Assembly: GCA_029204225.1 (NCBI GenBank)
Contig: CM055106.1
Coordinates: 23,904,531 to 23,968,530, forward strand
DNA length: 64,000 bases
From: Diphasiastrum complanatum
Taxonomy: Eukaryota; Streptophyta; Lycopodiopsida; Lycopodiales; Lycopodiaceae
Reading direction: 5' to 3'
Below, piece after piece: positions 1-10,793 of the stretch (within the stretch, counting starts at the first letter, position 1; each line of letters begins with the position of its first letter). Made by a program: the position numbers and the translations under genes. A model generated the notes under the pieces. It saw nothing but the letters and a program-made list of their open reading frames with translations. It did no database searches and was not told the origin of the DNA.

Positions 1-190
1 AAACCTCACCTGTCGCGAAACCTGTCGCATGTCGCGAACAATTCGCGAAATATTCTTGATTATTCTTCAATCCCAAAATTGTCAACTGTCGCGAACAATT
101 TGCGAAACACGAAGATGTCGCGAAGAGACAGAGTGTCGCGAACAATTCGCGAAACACGAAGCTTAGACGAAGAGATGAACTGTCGTGAAC
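1..190 (+). repeat. Copia-1 5' LTR fragment
   Basis: This stretch is repeated in the same orientation at about 2786-2976, with only scattered substitutions. It is built from many copies of short motifs such as TGTCGCGAAC and AATTCGCGAAA. The copy stops matching at about 190, where gag coding sequence begins abruptly, so the end of the LTR, the primer-binding site and the start of gag are deleted. The left edge of the LTR lies outside the window. Confidence 0.75.
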
Positions 191-880
191 ATAAATGAAT
201 CCAAGACAAATGAACAACAATCTGAAAAACAACAGAAAAATTTTGGTGATAGGAAGATTTGCAACAGATGCAAAAGATCAGGTCCTACTGAAGACAAGTG
301 TTGGTTAAATCCAAAAATTGATTGCATTCATTGTCATAAACGGGGTCATGCAGCAGTAGACTGTTATCAAAATCCCAGGAACAAGAAGGAACAGAATCGA
401 AGCGAACCTTTTAATTCAAATTATGTCGAAGACAAAGCAGAATGCTCCAGAGCAGCAGAAGACAAGACGACAAGAAACTCAGCATCATATGTTAGTGCTG
501 ATCTATGTTGTTCATCAGATTCAAAAATTCGAGAAGTAGTACTTGATTTGGAAGCCATCTCACATTTTGTTTCCTCGAAACAAATTTTATCTGAGTACAA
601 GAAGACGAATTGTTCGAGATTCATTATACTTGGAGACGGTTCTAAACATGTAGTTGATGGAACTGGTGTACTATGGTTGGACACGAATCAGGATGACAAG
701 AAACTGGAGGAAGTTTTCTATGTCCCTACTCTTAATAAAGATCTATCTGTAGCAAAGATAGTTGATATAGGAATGTTAGTAACCTTCACAAAGAACTCTT
801 GTAAATTGTTCGATGAAGATTCTGATAACCTAGTTGCTAAAGGCAACAGAATAGAAAATTTGTATCACTTGAACATTTGA
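185..880 (+). pseudogene. Copia-1 gag zinc knuckle and protease remnant
   Basis: Ty1/copia polyprotein piece. A CX2CX4HX4C RNA-binding knuckle (CIHCHKRGHAAVDC) is visible near residues 47-60, preceded by a cysteine-rich half knuckle (CNRCKRSG). The protease region follows: the segment LDLEAISHFVSSKQIL stands where copia proteases have LD(S/T)GAS, so the catalytic Asp remains but the S-G pair has become L-E. The reading continues into the conserved region before integrase (ENLYHLNI) and stops at 878-880. The N-terminal two thirds of gag are absent because the deletion joins LTR directly to this point. The apparent ATG at 185 comes from LTR sequence and is not a real start. Confidence 0.8.
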
Positions 881-922
881 ACTCGAATCGAACAAACTAA
901 TCAAACTCAAGAATCGACAGAT

Positions 923-1063
923 ATTCTGTGGCACAAGAGACTATGTCATATGAACATGGAAGCCTTGTACCAAGCCAACAAAAGTCAGAGAATCGAAGGA
1001 GTCGAAATCAAACGAATTTTGTGGTTTCTCAGACGGATCTCAAACATTCGAGAAATCTATTGA
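923..1063 (+). pseudogene. Copia-1 GAG-pre-integrase remnant
   Basis: After the stop at 878-880 the polyprotein resumes in another frame. It shows LWHKRLCHMNMEALYQANKS, the first His pair of the HHCC zinc-binding domain that precedes copia integrases. The second half (the CXXC) and the whole integrase catalytic core are missing. The sequence runs into the start of reverse transcriptase within about 50 bases, which marks an internal deletion of roughly 1.5 kb judged from usual copia length. Confidence 0.75.
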
Positions 1064-2080
1064 TGGACCAGATAAAGATCACTGGATTTAAGCAATGGAG
1101 GACGAAATATCATTCATGTATAAGAACAATGTATGGACACTTGCACCTATACCTGATGGAAGAAAATCAGTCAAATGCAAGTGAATCTACAAAACAGGTC
1201 ATGATGGAAAGAACATCAGATACAAAGCAAGGTTGGTTGCAAAAGGTTTTTCACATAACTATGGAATCGACTACATTGATACTTTCTCACTGGTAGTCAT
1301 AACACACATCAATTCACCTGTTATTCACTTATGCAGTGGCTCATGATCTGAAAATCCATATTGTGGATGAGAAAATTGTTTTCTTGCATGCAGAATCAGA
1401 AGAAGATTTATTCATGGACCAACCACTTGGTTTTATAATCCAAGAATATCCAAAATACGGATGTCACATGAATAAAAGCATTTACGGTCTGAAACAAGCA
1501 GCCAGACAATGGTATAGAAAGAAGGATGAAGCATTATGTTCCTTAGGCTTCGAACCTCTATTCGCTGAATCAAATGTCTATATCGAACATGTTCAAAATG
1601 AAATTATTATTTTATATTGACGACACGCCTATTTTCTCAAGAAAAGATAAATTAATTTCAGATGTCAAAAGAGATATTTCTGGAATATTTGAGATCGCTG
1701 ACCTAGGAGAAGCAAAAATCTATCTAGGCTTGCAGATCGAAAGAGACTTTGAAGGTGGTAAGTTGTATCTTCACCAACAAAAGTACACTCAAAAAATCAT
1801 TGAAGACTTCAACATGCTCGAATGCAAATGTGTGCATACTCTCATGATACCCGAAACAATACTGAACAAGGCAGATTGTTTGCAGACTCTCGAGGAAGGG
1901 AAGCGAATGGCCAATACACCCTATCGTAGCCTGATTGGATCATTGTTATATCTTGCAGACAACACCAGACTTGATATAGTATTTGCAGTATACAGGCTGA
2001 TCCAAATTAATCATAACCCAGGATCGTTGCATTGGAGGTTAGCAAAGAGAGTAGTACAATATCTCCAGGAAACGAAAGAC
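1064..2080 (+). pseudogene. Copia-1 reverse transcriptase (broken)
   Basis: Copia-type RT spread over three frames. Recognisable pieces in order: NVWTLAPIPDGRKSVKCK followed by a TGA in place of the conserved Trp codon, [19 protein letters not shown], then from about 1336 DLFMDQPLGF and SIYGLKQAARQWY, and from about 1574 the active-site segment ILYIDDTPIFS (YIDD form of YVDD) and LGEAKIYLGLQIERD. A frameshift lies near 1600 where two frames overlap and another near 1300. The catalytic Asp pair is retained, but the breaks rule out function. Confidence 0.88.
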
Positions 2081-2617
2081 TATGGACTGTGTTATTCGAA
2101 GAAAGCTGGATTTCAAATCGAATCTTACAGTGACGCAAGTTGGACATCCATGAAGGATGATAGCAAAAGTATTTCAGGAGGTTGTACTCTAGCATCTGGC
2201 GTAGCCATGCTCTGGATAAGCAAGAAGCAAACAGTAGTAGTTCAATCTTCCTGTGAAGCCGAATATGTAGTAGCAGTCAAGATGACAAACGAGCTTATAT
2301 GGATCAAACAAATGTTGGAAGGGTTTGATGATACTATTTCAGAATCTTATGTCTTGTTAATGGATAACACTTCAACAATCTATCTTACGAAAGATCTTGT
2401 ATTTCATTAAAAAATGAAGCATATAACTATCAAGTATCATGTAATTCATGACTTAGTCGAAAAGAAGATACTGAAGACGGTCTTCATACCTACAGAGGAA
2501 ATGAAAGCTGATATATTCACAAAGCTACTCAGTAAAGCTTTGTTTGAGAAGCAGCGAAGAAGATTGGGGTTAATCCAACTGTCCACTTTGAGAGAGAACT
2601 GTAGAACACCTGATTAG
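2081..2617 (+). pseudogene. Copia-1 RNase H (broken)
   Basis: Continuation of the RT frame into the copia RNase H domain: SYSDASWTSMKDDSKSISGG, ISKKQTVVVQSSCEAEYVV and MDNTSTIYL are all conserved copia landmarks. A stop at 2408-2410 separates the last 67 residues (HITIKYHVIHDLVEKK to KQRRRLGLI), which are the usual C-terminus of copia Pol. Only this stop interrupts the domain, so it is the best preserved part of Copia-1. Confidence 0.88.
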
Positions 2618-2739
2618 ACAAATCTCGGTTCTACTAATAAAGTGCATAGTTTAATTGACAAAGGATGAGAAAGGAACCCGAACTTGAAACATTTCTATTC
2701 GTGTTCAAACTCTGAAATTTATTCTTGTTGAAACTCAAA

Positions 2740-3160
2740 AGATTTGTGAATAGTGTCTTGTCACGAAATATTCTGTTTCTTGTTCAAACCTCACCTATCG
2801 CGAAACTGTCGCCTGTCGCAAAATATTCTTGATTTTTCTTCAAGCTCAAAATTGTCAACTGTCGCGAACAATTTGCGAAACACAAAGATGTCGCGAAGAG
2901 ACAAAGTGTCGCAAACAATTCGTGAAACACGAAGCTTAGACGAAGAGATGAACTGTCGCAAACAATTCGCGAATAGAAATAATTCGAGCTTGGAAACAAA
3001 GCGTTTATTTGAATATTAGCCGTCTCAACGGTTAGATCTATTGCTACAAAATTAAAAGGCCAAAAGACCTGTCCTGTAGCATTGTGCACTACTCGTTGTA
3101 ACACACTCACACTCAATCAGAGAGACAACAGCGAAATAAAACAACAAGAGATGTATACTG
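2740..3160 (+). repeat. Copia-1 3' LTR
   Basis: The part 2786-2976 repeats window positions 1-190. It then continues through sequence absent at the 5' end (about 2977-3160), as expected if the 5' copy lost its 3' portion. It begins about 120 bases after the end of RNase H. Exact LTR edges are not clear: I see no clean TG...CA pair, and the polypurine tract upstream is degenerate. Confidence 0.65.
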
Positions 3161-3244
3161 ATGATTCAGATTCTGAATTATAAAAATTTGTTTTTTAATC
3201 AAAGTGTCCCGATTTCTAAATTTTTTAAAGTTGTCTCTTAATTC

Positions 3245-3373
3245 TGCATGCTATATTCAATCAAGGCAAAAATTGTTCTATTAGTACATAGACCAGCAAC
3301 ATAGCCAATTGAAGACACTAGTTTGATTTATTCAAACTTCTATCGTGTTCTCTGAGGAAGAATTATTACTACA
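3245..3373 (+). repeat. LTR end fragment (LTR-F family)
   Basis: The segment matches the minus strand of about 38570-38715 over roughly 120 bases, including a shared CTATTAGTACATAG core and TTTGATTTATTCAAACTT. It ends in CTACA at 3373, equivalent to the LTR end next to a primer-binding site at 38561-38568. It is therefore the 3' part of an LTR in plus orientation. The bases 3160-3244 before it show nothing recognisable. Confidence 0.6.
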
Positions 3374-3842
3374 ATACTTGGTAGGAGGTCGAGTGTCAAG
3401 TTTTGGTAGGAGGTTCTAATAGTTTACTTGTAATGCTGAAGTTCAGATTAGTGTGTAAAGTTCAGATGTACTTCTCACATGTGTGCACCAAAACTTTGTG
3501 TTTTTTCAATATTTGAGCTTCAAAACAAGTTGTGAAGAGTGAAACTAGTGATGTGCTTATGAAAATCCATTGTTTCCATTATAGATTTGATGAGTGAAAG
3601 GTGTTAGAAGCTTATTAAACCTCCAAATCATTGAGAGTGAGTTTGAGGCTTATGTTTTTTAGTTCAAAAGTGAAACTAAAACCATTCTAAACACCATAGG
3701 AAGGCTTCCAAGAATCAAATCCAAGTTTCTAAAGTGAATAGATTGTGTAGAATACATTTTTCCAAGTGTTTTTGAGTTCAAGATCATTATAGGTCTTGCT
3801 TCTTGAGTCTTGTGAGATTCAAGGGAGTAGCATTGTAGCTAA
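3374..3842 (+). other. Non-coding stretch with a Copia-S crumb
   Basis: At 3378-3405 a short piece (GTAGGAGGTCGAGTGTCAAG) repeats sequence found again at about 3945-3990 and resembles the Copia-S integrase at 53655-53680. The remaining 420 bases contain no long ORF and no recognised repeat. They look like an insertion between duplicated integrase pieces. Confidence 0.35.
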
Positions 3843-4303
3843 ATCTTTTGGATGTGTTTGCTATATCGACATTACTCTTGATGATAGGACAAAGGAGTAT
3901 CCATCTTCAAATAAGATATATTTGTTTGATTTTTCCTACAATATTTGGTAGGAGGTCGAGTGTCAAGTTTTTGTAGGAGGCCGAGTGTCAAGTTTCTCAA
4001 ATATTTTGGATGTGTTTGCTATATCAACATTACTCTTGATGATAGGACAAAGGAGTATCCATCTTCAAATAAGATATATTTGTTGGTTATAATGATGTGA
4101 GCAAGACTTACAAAGTTTATTTTTCTTCAACTAAGAAAGTGGTCATACGAAGAGATGTCATTTTTTATGAAAGAAACATTGCAAAGGTTTCTTCTGGTGG
4201 TGATGTCATGATTGGATCTAACATTCTTGATGTTGATGGCAATGTTGATGATGTTGGAGATGGTGAACTCAAACCAACCTTTCCTGACATGTTCCCTGAA
4301 TAG
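3843..4303 (+). pseudogene. Copia-S integrase C-terminal fragment with internal duplication
   Basis: From 4097 the frame reads SKTYKVYFSSTKKVVIRRDV, IFYERNIAKVSSGGDV and IGSNILDVDGN, the C-terminal beta region of copia integrase. It matches the copy at 53774-53900. The upstream 80-90 bases (tttggatgtgtttgctatat and the aggacaaaggagtatccatc core) occur twice, at 3843-3930 and 4004-4084, so part of the gene was duplicated in tandem. Only about 150 codons of pol survive and they end at a stop at 4303. Confidence 0.72.
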
Positions 4304-4770
4304 CTGATAGTTCGGGGGGCACCATCAACACCGAACTATCGAATACCTATATGAGCTGAGACAGGCTATAGACGAGCGAATCGTCAAGCGATTCAAATTA
4401 TCGGATGTTAGCTTGTCATTTGTGAGGCTTCAAACTATCACGCTCAACCGTAAGGAACGTTACAAGAGGAGACACATAGTTAACTAATAGTTTATAGCAT
4501 AATTCTCTCTTGTAATGATTAGTTGAACTATCTTTTAATCGCATATGGCGGGACATAAGTATAGACCAGAAATCACTAGAATGTATGTAGGAAAATATAT
4601 AGAATTGTAAGAGGAGCATTAGGCCGCTATGTTACGATGCACTGCCGACTCACTCTAAGAAAAGAAAATACAAAGGACATTATTTTCCTCCAATAGTGGT
4701 TTTTGCGTTGTATCCATTATTGTTTGATTGATTGCTGCATTGCTTGTGATTCGTCTTAGCGTATCTAGAT
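4304..4770. other. Unassigned spacer
   Basis: No ORF with recognisable domains. A purine run (GTTCGGGGGGCACC) at about 4309-4322 could be a decayed polypurine tract followed by LTR sequence, but no matching copy is present in the window. Confidence 0.3.
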
Positions 4771-5284
4771 CCATTAATCTTGCGTATTGTGTATGTTACG
4801 GCCATATTTGGTTAAAGGACCTGGAATAGTCCTAATATGGTAGACCGGCCCTCCAGTATTCGAGATTATTGGTCACGCCTAGATTTTATTCCACATCGAG
4901 GCCTGTTGGTGACTAATGACCTTGAGAGGACCCAGACACTCTAATTGAGACATACGGAGTAGTGCATGTATATGTGACTGATATAGGCAGGAGGTATGCA
5001 TGTAGAGTTGTAACCTATTTACAGTTGACCTGCATGGGAATTGCATGTGCTCATGCACTGGATCCTACTCTCTATATATTGAGGTAGTGATTATTTCGTA
5101 GACGACTTGGTCTAGGTTACTTCATGAGCTCTTCTCCTCTTGTTGTCACATTGGCATGGCTTGGGGGCTAGATCCAGGAGGATTCTCCAGGAGGGATCTA
5201 GGTTTGGTTGGGTGGTTTTGCTCCATAGTCTCTCTTGTGTTTTATTATCCTCATCTTAGGGGTTTTCCCTAGTGGTCTTTATAT
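4771..5284 (+). repeat. LTR fragment, copy 1 (pair with 55903-56409)
   Basis: About 510 bases match 55903-56409 at roughly 93-95 percent by eye, from CCATTAATC to GTGGTCTTTA. Here the segment is followed at 5286 by TGGTATCAACGCC, which resembles an initiator tRNA-Met primer-binding site, so this copy is the 5' LTR end of an otherwise missing element. A TATA-like ctctatatattg lies near 5071-5082. Confidence 0.68.
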
Positions 5285-5285
5285 T

Positions 5286-5298
5286 GGTATCAACGCCG
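5286..5298 (+). promoter_or_regulatory. Probable primer-binding site
   Basis: TGGTATCAACGCC directly after the LTR fragment. The first eight bases equal the canonical tRNA-Met site, then it diverges. No gag follows downstream. Confidence 0.5.
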
Positions 5299-6029
5299 GC
5301 TAAGATGCGGTTTTTGGATGGGATGGAGAGAAGTTCTACATCAAATCGGAATTGGAATGCACTTGGATTCACATCTTGGATGGAGTGCTGTTTTTCCAAA
5401 GGAATTGGGTTTTGATTTACTGATTCTTGTTGGAAGCATGCTTTTCAAACTTGGTAGTAGAGTGCTCTTCTCCTTGTTTGATTTTATAAAGATGTTGTGA
5501 ATTAGTGAGGAATTCATTCTTATTTTTTGAAACCTTGAAAAAATTTTGTTTGAAGTAGAATGTTTTGCATGTGTAGCTCCACTCCCTTGTTTAAATCTGT
5601 TTTTTTTTTGGATGAATAAATTGCATAAATCCATAATGTTTTGGATAGTTTGGGATTCAGATTTAGTAGCAGGATGTTTGTTGATAGATTGATGAGGAAT
5701 CGATTTATCCTGCATAAATAAACAGATTGTTACGTGAAATCTTGAATTTTTTTGATTGCAGGTGAGGATTTCTGGTTTTGTAAAACTAATCCTCTTGTAA
5801 TTTATGCAAACTGAAAAACTGAAAACATGGAATGGATTTGGAAATTGCCGTTCTTCTAGAAAAACAGATAAGGGTTTGGATTGAGGATTGCATGCAGTAG
5901 AACCCTGTTTTAGTTGCTAATCTTCTGCCAGTTTTGTTCAATCATTTCCTTCTGAGATTAATGCATGAATGAGAGTCAGTTCTGGGTATCTGAACTAGAG
6001 TTCCTACAATAATATCAGCAGTACAAAGG
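5299..6029. other. Unassigned stretch between LTR and Gypsy-A gag
   Basis: A 60-codon open frame at 5318-5500 and a longer minus-strand one at 5341-5715 show no recognisable motif and are probably chance. The stretch may hold leader of the element whose PBS is at 5286 and decayed minus-strand Gypsy-A protease, but no protease motif was found. Confidence 0.35.
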
Positions 6030-7456
6030 TGTGTTTATCTCCTTTTCTGGGTGCTGGATAGATGATTGAAAAGAGGTGGTGTTGAACACCCTGACTGGTA
6101 GATGAATTGAGTGGCTATGGGACGCTTTTTCATAGCATAAGCTATTACAAATTTTTCTTTATTTTGACATTCTGCAACTCTGTGATTTTCTCTGCATGCA
6201 AAGCATCCAAGTGGTGCTTTGGTCCAATTTCTAGAGGCTTGTTGTTGAGCGACAGCATAAATAGCATACTCTTCTGAAGATCCACCTGAAGATCCACTTG
6301 TTTAATCATTTCCATAGTTCCATTGCTCAGCGCTTTCGTAAGGTTCGAGTTCCATCAAATTGGTAGGAGGAGCGGAGTGCTTTGGTGGGGCAAGTAAAGC
6401 TAAATATTTCGGGTATCCAAGAGTAGATTGTCGAGGTCTTGCTGCTGGATTTCCTCCATACTGTGGTTTTCGATATCCCATTTGTGCATATCGTTGCTGA
6501 ATTATCTGAGGGTTGAAGTTGCAAAAAGCAGTCTCATGGTCAGGTGAATTACACAGATGACAAACACTAATTTTCATTCATTTTTTTAATTGAGGACACT
6601 CATTCACTGTGTGATTTCCTGTACAAATAGAACACCAGACATTTTCCCTTGTAGGAAAAGTCTTTGTAAACTTCTCAGATTCCTTGTTCGCTTGTCCGTG
6701 GAAATTTTCCAATGCTTTGATCTTCTCATCAAATTGATACTGCAACTTTTCCATCTATTTTTGCTGGTTTTTCCCAAGTTTCTCGAACTCATTGAGTATC
6801 ATTTCTGCAGTAGCGTTGGCATTCGTTGATGCAATAGTGGTGGATGTCGTAGTGGTCTGTCTTGCTATATATGACAACATACTGATATTTGGCTCATCGT
6901 CTGAATCTTCATCCTCCTCCCAAATTGCATCTTCCATAGCATTTTGCAAGAGTGCATACTCATTATGGCATTTCAGCTCACGTCTGATCCATTTAGATAG
7001 GCCTGACAAAAATCACATAATCATGGCATTCTCGTTAATCAGTTCAGGTTTGCATTCAGATTTGAGACGTTTCACCTGTTCAATGTAATCTCAAACCATT
7101 TTCCACTTTCCCATTTTAATTTTACTTAAAAGTAGGAAAAGATCTTCCATAAACTTCTGCGGTTTGAATCGTGTGATGAGGGCTCGTTTAACAACCTCCC
7201 AATCTGTACGCTCAGTTTCATCTTGATTATAGTACCAATCTTGTGTTGCACCTGTTAAGGCCATAGAAAACAGCTTAAGTTTATCTTGAGGATAAATCTC
7301 GCCATAGATTTCACAAGATTCAGCATAGATATGAAGAAATCTAACTGGATCTGTTAATCCATTATATTTGGCTAGCTCCAATCGGGGTGCTCTTCTAACA
7401 ATAATTGGACTAACTTCCTGTGCAGCACCTCCAGGAGCAGCTCCAAGGGCAGCCAT
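6030..7456 (-). pseudogene. Gypsy-A gag (broken)
   Basis: Ty3/gypsy capsid-nucleocapsid gene read from 7456 downwards. The N-terminus (MAALGAAPGGAAQEVSPIIV) leads into the retrotransposon gag domain: LELAKYNGLTDPVRFLHIY, FSMALTGATQDWYY, ITRFKPQKFMEDLFLLLSKI. Stops interrupt near 7088 and 7010. The domain continues with GLSKWIRRELKCHNEYALL and an acidic stretch. Two zinc-knuckle regions follow, one around 6620 (CSICTGNHTVNEC) and one around 6200 (CFACRENHRVAEC, one residue short of CX2CX4HX4C). No protease, RT or integrase follows on this strand. The fold matches gag at 49532 and 63108, but the sequences differ clearly. Confidence 0.82.
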
Positions 7457-8630
7457 CTTTACAAATTTAGATCAAATAGATAATGAGATTGGATCTAGAT
7501 TTTTCAATAAAAAAACTATCTTAGATTAGATCTGCTAGATCTATTCCATTTTTCAAGAATTTGATTCTATATCATGAAAAAGCTTTCAAAATTTGATCAA
7601 CCAATACCTCTCAAAAATGATAAATTTCTCAGAATCCAATTCACAATATATCACATTTGATCCAAATTTTGATAGAGACTTGATCTGGAAAATCATAAAC
7701 TAAAAATAGGACTGGCGAAGGTTCATTAGGCGAAGGTTGGCTCGGCGAAGATTCAACAATGCTATTTTGGAAAAAAAAACTCTCTGAACAACTTCTCCGA
7801 CAATTTCTTGGGAAATAACCTTCGTCGACCTCTTAGGTGAAAGATCTGACACAGATAAAACTATGGATAAACGGACGAAGGTTTCTGACACAAGAAATTA
7901 TAGTTTCTGTAGTCTAGCAAGGGTAAACTTCAAGTTTTCTGTGATTCGATCAAGAAGAATCTTCGCCGAACTCAAAAATAGTATTTCACTATAAATAGAA
8001 TGTTTTGGAAACTCAGCAAAGATTTTGGTGAAGGATCAAGAGTAATATTGGTAATTTTGCAAAAATATGACAATATGACAACTGATCTTCTAAAGACCCT
8101 TCTATTTTTGGTATTTCGTCGACCTGGCAGTAGATAGATCTGAATCACACCTAAGCACAGTGAATCGGACGAAGGTTCTTTTTCTATATTTTTAGGGTTT
8201 TGGTGATTTTTGACGATTTTTCTGATGTTTCTGGAAATCTGTTGGGAATTAATCTTCTCCCTTCAAACTGAAGGTTCTGTAAACAAAACCAAAGGTGTCT
8301 GCAACTCGGCAAAGGTTTTTTGAATGAGGATAAAAAGTTCTAAGCTCTGATGACGCTTTTTGTCTCTTTTTGACCAAATCTGACAGATTTGACCAATTTT
8401 TGTTATTTTCTCTGATATCTCGGATCCAAATGGATCTTAAGATTGGTGATCTAAATACCTTTCCCTATTTAACAATTAGATTAAATTTCAAACAAGCAAA
8501 TCCACTCAAATAAAATAAAATCAATTCCAACTAACCCTTAATGCAGATCTAACACTATTCATGCCACGACAAGATGCCTAATGCAAGCTAACCATCCAAC
8601 AAACATGCTGCAAACTGAAAAATTGGTGTA
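7457..8630 (-). other. Gypsy-A leader with repeated CGAAGG motif
   Basis: About 1.17 kb between primer-binding site and gag, without a long ORF. Between 7713 and 8315 the motif (G)GCGAAGGTT, GACGAAGGTT or its complement CTTCGTCGACC/CTTCGCCGA appears about eleven times in both orientations. Long untranslated leaders are usual for Athila/Tat-like elements; the motif repetition is not something I can attribute. Confidence 0.55.
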
Positions 8631-8651
8631 GCTCCCTGGCAACGGCGCCAA
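8631..8651 (-). promoter_or_regulatory. Gypsy-A primer-binding site (tRNA-Asp type)
   Basis: On the minus strand the bases after the LTR read ATTT then TGGCGCCGTTGCCAGGGAGC, the tRNA-Asp type site known from plant Athila/Tat-like gypsy elements. It fixes the orientation and the LTR end at 8655. Confidence 0.85.
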
Positions 8652-8654
8652 AAT

Positions 8655-9338
8655 TGTAGTGAGTTTCTTTCCTTGCCTAACCTGAATCCAAGATCTAGTC
8701 AATCTAGCATCAAAGAGACGAGATTAGTTGTCACGTGTAGATTCGTTCCCATGAGAGCGATAGTATAGTTCAGATTTCAACATGAATGGAGGATCCAAAT
8801 CTAACTCTAACACTACAATCCACAACAAAAATAACTTACTCTTTCTCTCTCATAAAAAGTATAATAACATACAATCCCAATAACATTCAGATCCAACAAT
8901 TAGCAAAATCCAAAGAAAGCATGAGAGATGGAGAAGGAAAGAAGAAGAGCAAGGACATTCATCAATCCATTTCTGAAGAGAACCAATCTGCTTTATTGAA
9001 ATGAGAAAATGAACATGAGGAACAACTCGAGTTGGTCCCTTCTTATAGTAGAGAGGAGGACCCTAGCCTCTGAATCCTATTGGTCTCTTTTTATTCAAAT
9101 TTAAAAAAGTGTGGGAACCATCAAAATTGGAGGGAAACCCAACTTTATTCACTAACTTGACATTTAGGCCCTGCGACATTAAAAGTCCCGCAAAAAGACC
9201 TAAAGTCCTTTTATTGACTTTCTAATTAATCAAATAACTATGTGATCATCGGGTTGGACTTACACACGCAGGGTGCCAAATCCCTCACACTTATTAGTTA
9301 GGGTTAGGGTTGCCTTGGGATCCGCAAACCCTCCAACA
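8655..9338 (-). repeat. Gypsy-A LTR (5' LTR, unexpanded CT tract)
   Basis: About 684 bases, minus strand, starting TGTTGGAGGG (9338) and ending CTACA (8655). It aligns through its length with LTRs at 35486-36167, 46837-47535 and 60254-60994. The position that holds a long CT/GA microsatellite in the last two is only a short CTCTTTCTCTCTC here (about 8839-8853). A pair of TAGGGTT units near 9298-9310 is part of the LTR, not telomere. Confidence 0.85.
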
Positions 9339-9624
9339 CACCTCGTCAAACTAGCATGCTCACATCACCTGAGAGCCAAGTAGGAACCAGGTCATTCGTG
9401 TCCAAGCAAGCATGCAACAGACAAAACATACCAACCAAAGCTAACACAGAGGATCCCTCTCAAGCCATATTCCCCTTGAGACTGGACGTAGGACCTTTGT
9501 CTAGCCGCATCCACACAAGTCTATCATAGAATTAGCCCACGGGAAACATCCATTTAACCATCTGTGCTTTCACCATTAAGCAGCACATTGCCTCAGTCAT
9601 GCCCCACCAACTTTGGTCAATAGC
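9339..9624. other. Unassigned spacer between Gypsy-A and Copia-2
   Basis: No ORF or recognisable repeat. The 5' portion of the Copia-2 LTR that should lie here is missing, so the spacer may be sequence that replaced it. Confidence 0.4.
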
Positions 9625-9831
9625 CCCAACGAACGAGACACTGATCATCTCGCTCCAAAACTCAAAAATTGATAATACAACTACTCTCTTCTCTATCTCA
9701 TTGTTTTTCGTCATCTTGATTGCTAGAATGATTTATGTTCAGTGATTTGTAGTCGCATGCCTAGGATCTTGAAAGCTTCTACAAAAGAAAATTAAATGAA
9801 AAAGAATCTGTTTGCAAAACCATTCGCAACA
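9625..9831 (+). repeat. Copia-2 5' LTR (truncated)
   Basis: Matches 13033-13231 in direct orientation (e.g. TTTTTCGTCATCTTGATTGC, AGTCGCATGCCTAGGATCTT). It ends CGCAACA immediately before a primer-binding site. The first two thirds, present in the 3' LTR from 12645, are missing here. Confidence 0.8.
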
Positions 9832-9848
9832 TGGTATTAGAGCACTGA
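9832..9848 (+). promoter_or_regulatory. Copia-2 primer-binding site
   Basis: TGGTATTAGAGCACTGA, one mismatch from the standard TGGTATCAGAGC tRNA-Met site, immediately after the LTR end. Confidence 0.8.
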
Positions 9849-9896
9849 GGTTATCACTGTATGATATCTAAACAGTGATTCTCTAGGCAACACAAT

Positions 9897-10793
9897 ATGG
9901 CTACAACAATCTAGACGAGAATAGCAAGCAGTCTTGATGGCGAAAATTACAGAGTATGGAAATTCAAAATCGAAACGCTTCTGAAGGGTGAAGGCATCTA
10001 GTCAGTGACCGAACTCATAGAGGTGCAACCTCCAGAGGGAGACCCGAGGAGAGTTGAGTGGATCAGAAAGGATGAGCGTGCAATGGCGATCATCGTTTCA
10101 TCCATTAACGAGAAACTACTCATGGAGATTGAAGACTGTGAAAGCAGCCATGCAGCATGGGAAAGACTAAAGCAGAAGTACGAAGTGAGGACTGCCGCTT
10201 TAGTGATGCATCTTCACAATCAGCTATAATCCATACGATGGGATGGCAACCAATTGGATCAGCATGTTGAGAAGATCAGAACAATCTTCACTCAACTCGC
10301 TGCATCAAGATAGGAACACCAGGTCCCAGCACCACAACATCTGATGTACTTCATGAAATCTCTACCTACGTCCTATCAGTTGTTGAGAAAGCTCATACTG
10401 AGTCTACCAGATATGACATTCGACAAAACAATCAGTCTTGTCACTGATGAGAGACTGACGAGGGATGAAGGAGAAGAAAGCAGTGATCAGGAAAAAGCTC
10501 TCTTCACGAAGAGAAAGAAGAAGAACAAGAACAAGCCTAGATTCGACAAGACAAAGTCTTCGAGCAGAGGCAATGACAATCAACAAATATCTTCCTGTGA
10601 TCACGGTCACAAGCCAGGACACACAACCAATAATTGATGGTTCAATCCAGCAATACCATGCATGCACTACAAAAAAAGAGGCACTCTGCATACGATTGCA
10701 GATTCAACCCAAATAGAAAAAACAAAGTTGACAAGACAAATGTTGTAGAGTCATCCAAGGATGCAGACAAAGGTGATGAAGCTTTCACGATGT
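9897..10793 (+). pseudogene. Copia-2 gag (stops in frame)
   Basis: UBN2-type copia gag starting at ATG 9897. One frame is kept to about 10637 but carries stops at 9912, 9999, 10227 and near 10310. Landmarks: SLDGENYRVWKFKIETLLKG, INEKLLMEIEDCESSHAAW, ERLKQKYEV, MYFMKSLPTSYQLLRKLI, then a Lys/Arg-rich stretch and a decayed zinc knuckle (CDHGHKPGHTTNN and a second half knuckle in another frame near 10660). At about 10793 it jumps directly into the end of integrase; protease and the integrase core are deleted. Confidence 0.82.

Noticed and set aside
5318-5715. Open frames on both strands possibly encoding a host membrane peptide
   Set aside because: Short, no motif, and the strands compete. They lie between retroelement fragments.
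7700-8340. Repeated CGAAGG motifs as a CRISPR-like array
   Set aside because: Motif too short, irregular spacing, both orientations, and a eukaryotic retroelement leader.
9295-9311. Two telomere-like TAGGGTT units
   Set aside because: Part of the Gypsy-A LTR, also found in the LTR copies at 36130, 47505 and 60957; not a telomere array.
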